This document shows positions 60,922 to 64,000 of a stretch of DNA of 64,000 bases, one piece after another. Source of the stretch: Galbibacter sp. BG1 (GTDB lineage Bacteria > Bacteroidota > Bacteroidia > Flavobacteriales > Flavobacteriaceae). The position numbers and the translations under genes are program-made. The notes under the pieces were generated by a model, which saw nothing but the letters and a program-made list of their open reading frames with translations, was not told where the DNA came from and searched no databases. Location of the stretch: positions 868,501 through 932,500 of the forward strand of contig NZ_CP058364.1 of the NCBI RefSeq assembly GCF_013391805.1, given 5' to 3'. Every line of letters starts with the position of its first letter. The stretch's first letter is position 1.

Positions 60922-61701
60922 CTATTGAAGTTCCAAAGCCTTTTTTAAATCTAGTTCTGCGACCGAGTTAATAATCATATCTGGTTTAAAAGCGTAATTA
61001 TTCAATTCTTCGGCTTTCGAGACACCAGAGAGGGTTAAAATTGTAGTATACCCTAATTGAACTCCCCCGAGAATATCGGTATCCATGGTATCTCCAATTA
61101 TAATAGTTTCACGCGCTTCTAAACCTAAATATTTTCTTGCTGAACGCATCATAACCGGACTCGGTTTTCCAACGGAAAAAGCCTTTTTGCCGGTAGCCTC
61201 TTCTATCATGGCCACGATTGCCTTGATCCCTAAATTAGACCACCCTTTCTTCATAGGTGAAGGATCTAGATTGGTAGCTATTAGTTTGGCACCTGAAAGG
61301 ATCATGTCTACCGCATTATTTACCATTTCCAAAGTAAAATTACGTCCTTCCCCCACCACCACAAAATCTGGATTCTGGTTAACCAAGGTGTATCCATGCT
61401 GATGCAAACTTGTTATTAAACCTCCTTCCCCAAGGACATAGGCTGTTCCATTGGGATTCATAAAAGATAAAAAATAAGCGGTGGCCATTGCACTGGTATA
61501 TACGTTCTCTTCTTTAATTTTAATACCCATTCGAGCTACCTTGTTAACGGCATCCAAAGGGGTACGCTGACTGTTGTTCGTCATAAAAAGAAAAGGGATA
61601 TCCTCTTTTTGCAATGTTTTTATAAACTTATCGGCGCCAGGAATTAGGGTGTCATTACCATAGATCACGCCATCCATATCTATTAAAAATCCTTTTTTCA
61701 T
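60922..61701 (-). CDS. HAD-IIA family sugar phosphatase (NagD-like)
   Basis: The 259-residue protein has the HAD nucleophile motif FLIDMDGVIYGND (residues 5-17, Asp8 and Asp10). Motif II is FMTNNSQRT, and the late motif is IIGDTMDTDILGG (about residues 196-208). The cap between matches the IIA (NagD/AraL) type. Such enzymes dephosphorylate sugar or nucleotide phosphates. It is first in a run with GH32 and MFS genes, so a fructose-phosphate-related role is possible but not shown. Confidence 0.88.
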   Translation of the reverse strand: MKKGFLIDMDGVIYGNDTLIPGADKFIKTLQKEDIPFLFMTNNSQRTPLDAVNKVARMGIKIKEENVYTSAMATAYFLSFMNPNGTAYVLGEGGLITSLHQHGYTLVNQNPDFVVVGEGRNFTLEMVNNAVDMILSGAKLIATNLDPSPMKKGWSNLGIKAIVAMIEEATGKKAFSVGKPSPVMMRSARKYLGLEARETIIIGDTMDTDILGGVQLGYTTILTLSGVSKAEELNNYAFKPDMIINSVAELDLKKALELQ

Positions 61702-61838
61702 AGTTTGCAGATATTTTTCTTTTACATTTACTGTACAACTAAATTACGATATATAATTTTTTTGTGTAAGAAAGGAGAATAAAAACGTCCAATTATATAT
61801 TCAGAATTATTAAATCATTATTTTAACTTTAAAATACT

Positions 61839-62174
61839 ATGGATAACACATACTACGACCCAAAAGACTTAAAAAAATTCCCTAAAATTTCTGAATGGAG
61901 TGAAGAACTGGGAGCTAAATTTTTTGATTACTACGGAAAGGTTTTTGAAGAAGGTGCGCTTTCTGCCCGGGAGAAATCATTAATCGCTTTGGCGGTAGCA
62001 CATGTTGTAAAATGCCCTTATTGTATCGATGCATACACCCAAGACGGATTGCAACGTGGCATTACAAAAGAAGAAATGATGGAGGCGGTACACGCCGGAG
62101 CTGCCATAGAAAGCGGTGCTACATTGGTACACGGGGTGCAAATGATGAAAAAATACGATAAGTTATCCATGTAA
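61839..62174 (+). CDS. arsenosugar-associated AhpD-like (carboxymuconolactone decarboxylase) protein
   Basis: The 111-residue protein has the AhpD/CMD core with redox motif VKCPYCIDAYTQD (CxxC at about 54-57), with a catalytic His upstream and AVHAGAAIESGAT. It matches the small CMD protein that regularly accompanies the arsenosugar radical SAM gene arsS. It probably handles a peroxide or thiol step in that pathway. It is the first plus-strand gene of the right-end cluster, 182 bases before arsS. Confidence 0.88.
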   Translation: MDNTYYDPKDLKKFPKISEWSEELGAKFFDYYGKVFEEGALSAREKSLIALAVAHVVKCPYCIDAYTQDGLQRGITKEEMMEAVHAGAAIESGATLVHGVQMMKKYDKLSM

Positions 62175-62356
62175 TCTTTTTTATTTAAATTCCTAAAAGT
62201 TAATTGCTCATTGGCGACTTAAACAAATTATCCAAAAGAGTAACGAAACCGCTTCCGTATTAAATGCGTAGGTACTACTAGGAATGCAAGAAACTATTCA
62301 ATTATTCCATTTTAAATGAAATACAGCCTTATTCTTTAATTTTTTAAAACCACAGG

Positions 62357-63412
62357 ATGTCGACACAGTCGCTACATAAGAGAAAAAACAAACTTTCAGA
62401 AACAGAAAATCAATTAGAGATTCTTTCCCACGGGATTTTTGCCAATGGGGAACTACCCACTTTTAAGCAAAAAATCGCAGAAACAAATCAGTTTCCCTTG
62501 CGACCCAAAAAACTGGAAATCTTACAGATAAACGTTGGCTATATGTGCAACCAAGTGTGTTCGCATTGCCATGTAGATGCTGGGCCCGATCGTAAGGAAA
62601 TTATGACCAAGGAAACCATGCTGCAATGCATAGACGTTATAAAAACAACAGGGGCACATACTTTGGATCTCACGGGTGGTGCTCCAGAGATGAATCCTAA
62701 TTTTAGATGGTTTGTAGAAGAAGCTTCCAAGGCAGGTGTAAAAGATTTTATTGTAAGGAGTAATTTAACCATTATTGAAGCCAATAAAAAATACCACGAT
62801 CTTCCTGAGTTTTTTAAAAAACACAATGTTCATGTAGTTTCATCGATGCCACATTGGACGAAAGGAAAAACAGATAAACAAAGAGGGGAAGGTGTTTTCA
62901 ACAAGTCGATAGAAGCGCTCAAAAAACTTAATAACGTAGGGTACGGGATGCCGGGAAGCGATTTAAAACTGGATTTAGTTTACAATCCTGCAGGGGCTTT
63001 TCTCCCTACCAATCAAGCATCCATGGAAAAGGACTTTAAAAAGGCTTTAATGGACGATTTTGGGATTCAGTTTCATAATTTGTTCGCTATTACCAACCTT
63101 CCCATTTCCAGGTTTTTAGAATATCTAATCGCCTCAGATAATTACGAGGATTATATGTATAGTTTAGTGGAGGCTTTTAACCCTTCCGCAGTGAGCAACG
63201 TAATGTGCACCAATACCATTTCGGTGAGTTGGGATGGTTGGTTGTATGATTGTGATTTTAATCAAATGCTCGAATTAAAGGTAGCCAGTAAAGTAAAACA
63301 TATTAGCGAATACAACGAAGCTGTTTTAAACGACAGGGATATAATTATCTCCCAGCATTGCTATGGCTGCACCGCAGGTTCTGGCAGTAGCTGTCAAGGT
63401 TCTGTAGCTTAA
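62357..63412 (+). CDS. arsS: arsenosugar biosynthesis radical SAM protein ArsS
   Basis: The 351-residue protein has the radical SAM motif CNQVCSHC (Cys64, Cys68, Cys71) after LEILQINVGYM. It also has DLTGGAPEMNP and a Cys-rich C-terminal SPASM-like tail (about 315-346, including HCYGCTAGSGSSCQGS). ArsS joins the 5'-deoxyadenosyl group to dimethylarsenite to start arsenosugar synthesis. It follows the CMD gene and is 11 bases before the glycosyltransferase. No arsM is in the window. Confidence 0.93.
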   Translation: MSTQSLHKRKNKLSETENQLEILSHGIFANGELPTFKQKIAETNQFPLRPKKLEILQINVGYMCNQVCSHCHVDAGPDRKEIMTKETMLQCIDVIKTTGAHTLDLTGGAPEMNPNFRWFVEEASKAGVKDFIVRSNLTIIEANKKYHDLPEFFKKHNVHVVSSMPHWTKGKTDKQRGEGVFNKSIEALKKLNNVGYGMPGSDLKLDLVYNPAGAFLPTNQASMEKDFKKALMDDFGIQFHNLFAITNLPISRFLEYLIASDNYEDYMYSLVEAFNPSAVSNVMCTNTISVSWDGWLYDCDFNQMLELKVASKVKHISEYNEAVLNDRDIIISQHCYGCTAGSGSSCQGSVA

Positions 63413-63423
63413 AAAATGTACGT

Positions 63424-64000
63424 ATGAAAGAAAAAAACGTACTTCTAATTTTTACCCGAAATCCTGTTTTAGGGAAGGTAAAAACAAGATTGGCAAAGAC
63501 TTTAGGCGATGAAAAAGCATTGGAAATTTATAAATTTCTCCTAAACAGGACTTCGGAAGTAACTGGAAGGATTCTTTGCGATAAAAATGTTTATTATTCT
63601 GAAGAAATCCCAAAAAAAGATCTTTGGGATGCTACAATTTTCACTAAACAAGCACAAACTGGGCATGATTTGGGTGCACGAATGGCAAACGCTTTTCAGG
63701 AGAGTTTTGCAGCTGGGTACACTAAAGTTGTTATTATAGGAAGCGATCTTTACGACCTAACTGAAAAGCACCTTCAACAGGCATTTGAAAAATTGGATGA
63801 TCACGATGCGGTTATAGGCCCTGCAAAAGATGGAGGTTATTATCTTTTAGGCTTAAAGCAAATGGTTCCAGAGGTATTTCAACAAAAAAATTGGGGAACA
63901 AGTTCGGTTTTAAGAGATACTTTACAAAGTTTAAAATCTCTTGATGTAGCTTTGTTGGAAGAACTCAACGATATAGATATTTACGACGATATAAAAGAGC
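63424..64000 (+). CDS. TIGR04282-type arsenosugar glycosyltransferase, C-terminus beyond window
   Basis: The first 192 codons are visible, and the frame is open at the right edge. The start MKEKNVLLIFTRNPVLGKVKTRLAK matches the TIGR04282 family (LIFTRNPxxGKxKTRL), followed by ARMANAFQESFAAGY, VIIGSDLYDLT and IGPAKDGGYYLLG. This GT-A-like enzyme is paired with ArsS in arsenosugar pathways and probably adds or modifies the sugar part. The ATG lies 11 bases after the arsS stop, so the genes are one operon. Confidence 0.9.
   Translation, partial: MKEKNVLLIFTRNPVLGKVKTRLAKTLGDEKALEIYKFLLNRTSEVTGRILCDKNVYYSEEIPKKDLWDATIFTKQAQTGHDLGARMANAFQESFAAGYTKVVIIGSDLYDLTEKHLQQAFEKLDDHDAVIGPAKDGGYYLLGLKQMVPEVFQQKNWGTSSVLRDTLQSLKSLDVALLEELNDIDIYDDIKE

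Noticed and set aside
1-64000. CRISPR arrays, prophage, transposases, toxin-antitoxin pairs or restriction systems
   Set aside because: No spaced repeats, recombinase, transposase, phage structural gene or defence-type enzyme was found in either strand.

Overview
The window reads as about 64 kb of chromosome from a member of the Bacteroidota, most likely the family Flavobacteriaceae. The evidence is AT-rich DNA, promoters of the TTG / TAnnTTTG type with A-rich leaders instead of Shine-Dalgarno sequences, a type IX secretion C-terminal sorting domain, DUF1800/DUF1501 and DUF3098/DUF3127 proteins, many small lipoproteins and a tRNA without an encoded CCA. I do not name a genus. There is no rRNA, CRISPR array, prophage, transposase or recombinase. 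Nearly all of the sequence is intact, tightly packed genes.

Layout. 1-1907: two outer-membrane barrel genes in one transcription unit, the second (BamA/TamA-like) running off the left edge. 2198-2271: tRNA-Asp with its own terminator, bracketed by an exact 20-bp direct repeat. 2357-6109: a DUF58 protein, then the ftsX-DUF3098-uppP-truB operon (cell envelope and tRNA modification). 6239-15616: mostly single housekeeping genes (TonB-like protein, thioredoxins, 3-methyladenine glycosylase, aat, DUF3127, flavin reductase, a histidine kinase, HIT, a 3D-domain protein, deoxyribonucleotidase, a repeat lipoprotein). A three-hairpin intergenic element and a candidate small RNA also lie here. 15732-19270: Kdo transferase, a DegT aminotransferase and galE (surface polysaccharide). 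19319-29837: amidohydrolase, TspO-related protein, disulfide oxidoreductase, SDR, mfd, a TlpA-like protein, a stand-alone ACT protein and YraN.

30043-33197 is a DUF1800/DUF1501 pair, the second with both a Tat signal and a type IX sorting domain. 33444-39470 carries metG, a histone-deacetylase-like hydrolase, tex and a PAP2 phosphatase. 39592-46657 carries ferritin plus a small Lys/Cys-rich protein, a short tail-less SSB, a GNAT-nitrilase fusion, a zinc-ribbon protein, a CBS protein and a membrane M28 peptidase coupled to an epimerase. 46990-50512 holds secreted or lipoprotein genes, including an M13 metallopeptidase.

50584-57897 is a molybdenum-cofactor cluster on the minus strand: moaD, moaA, moaC, mobA, a MoeB/ThiF-rhodanese fusion, a TauE/SafE exporter, moeA, xdhC and a MocA-type nucleotidyltransferase, several overlapping. 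It has both a guanylyl- and a cytidylyl-type transferase but no moaE, mogA or molybdoenzyme. 58030-61701 is a small fructan-use unit (HAD phosphatase, lipoprotein GH32, MFS sugar porter). 61839-64000 is the start of an arsenosugar pathway cluster: an AhpD-like protein, the radical SAM protein ArsS and a TIGR04282-type glycosyltransferase cut by the right edge.

I found no clearly new multi-gene system. The less explained items are the atypical molybdenum cluster, the OB-fold DUF3127 protein with an SSB-like acidic tip, the Tat plus type IX double signal, the stand-alone ACT protein, the Cys-rich insertion in the DegT enzyme, the 11-residue-repeat lipoprotein and several structured intergenic sequences.
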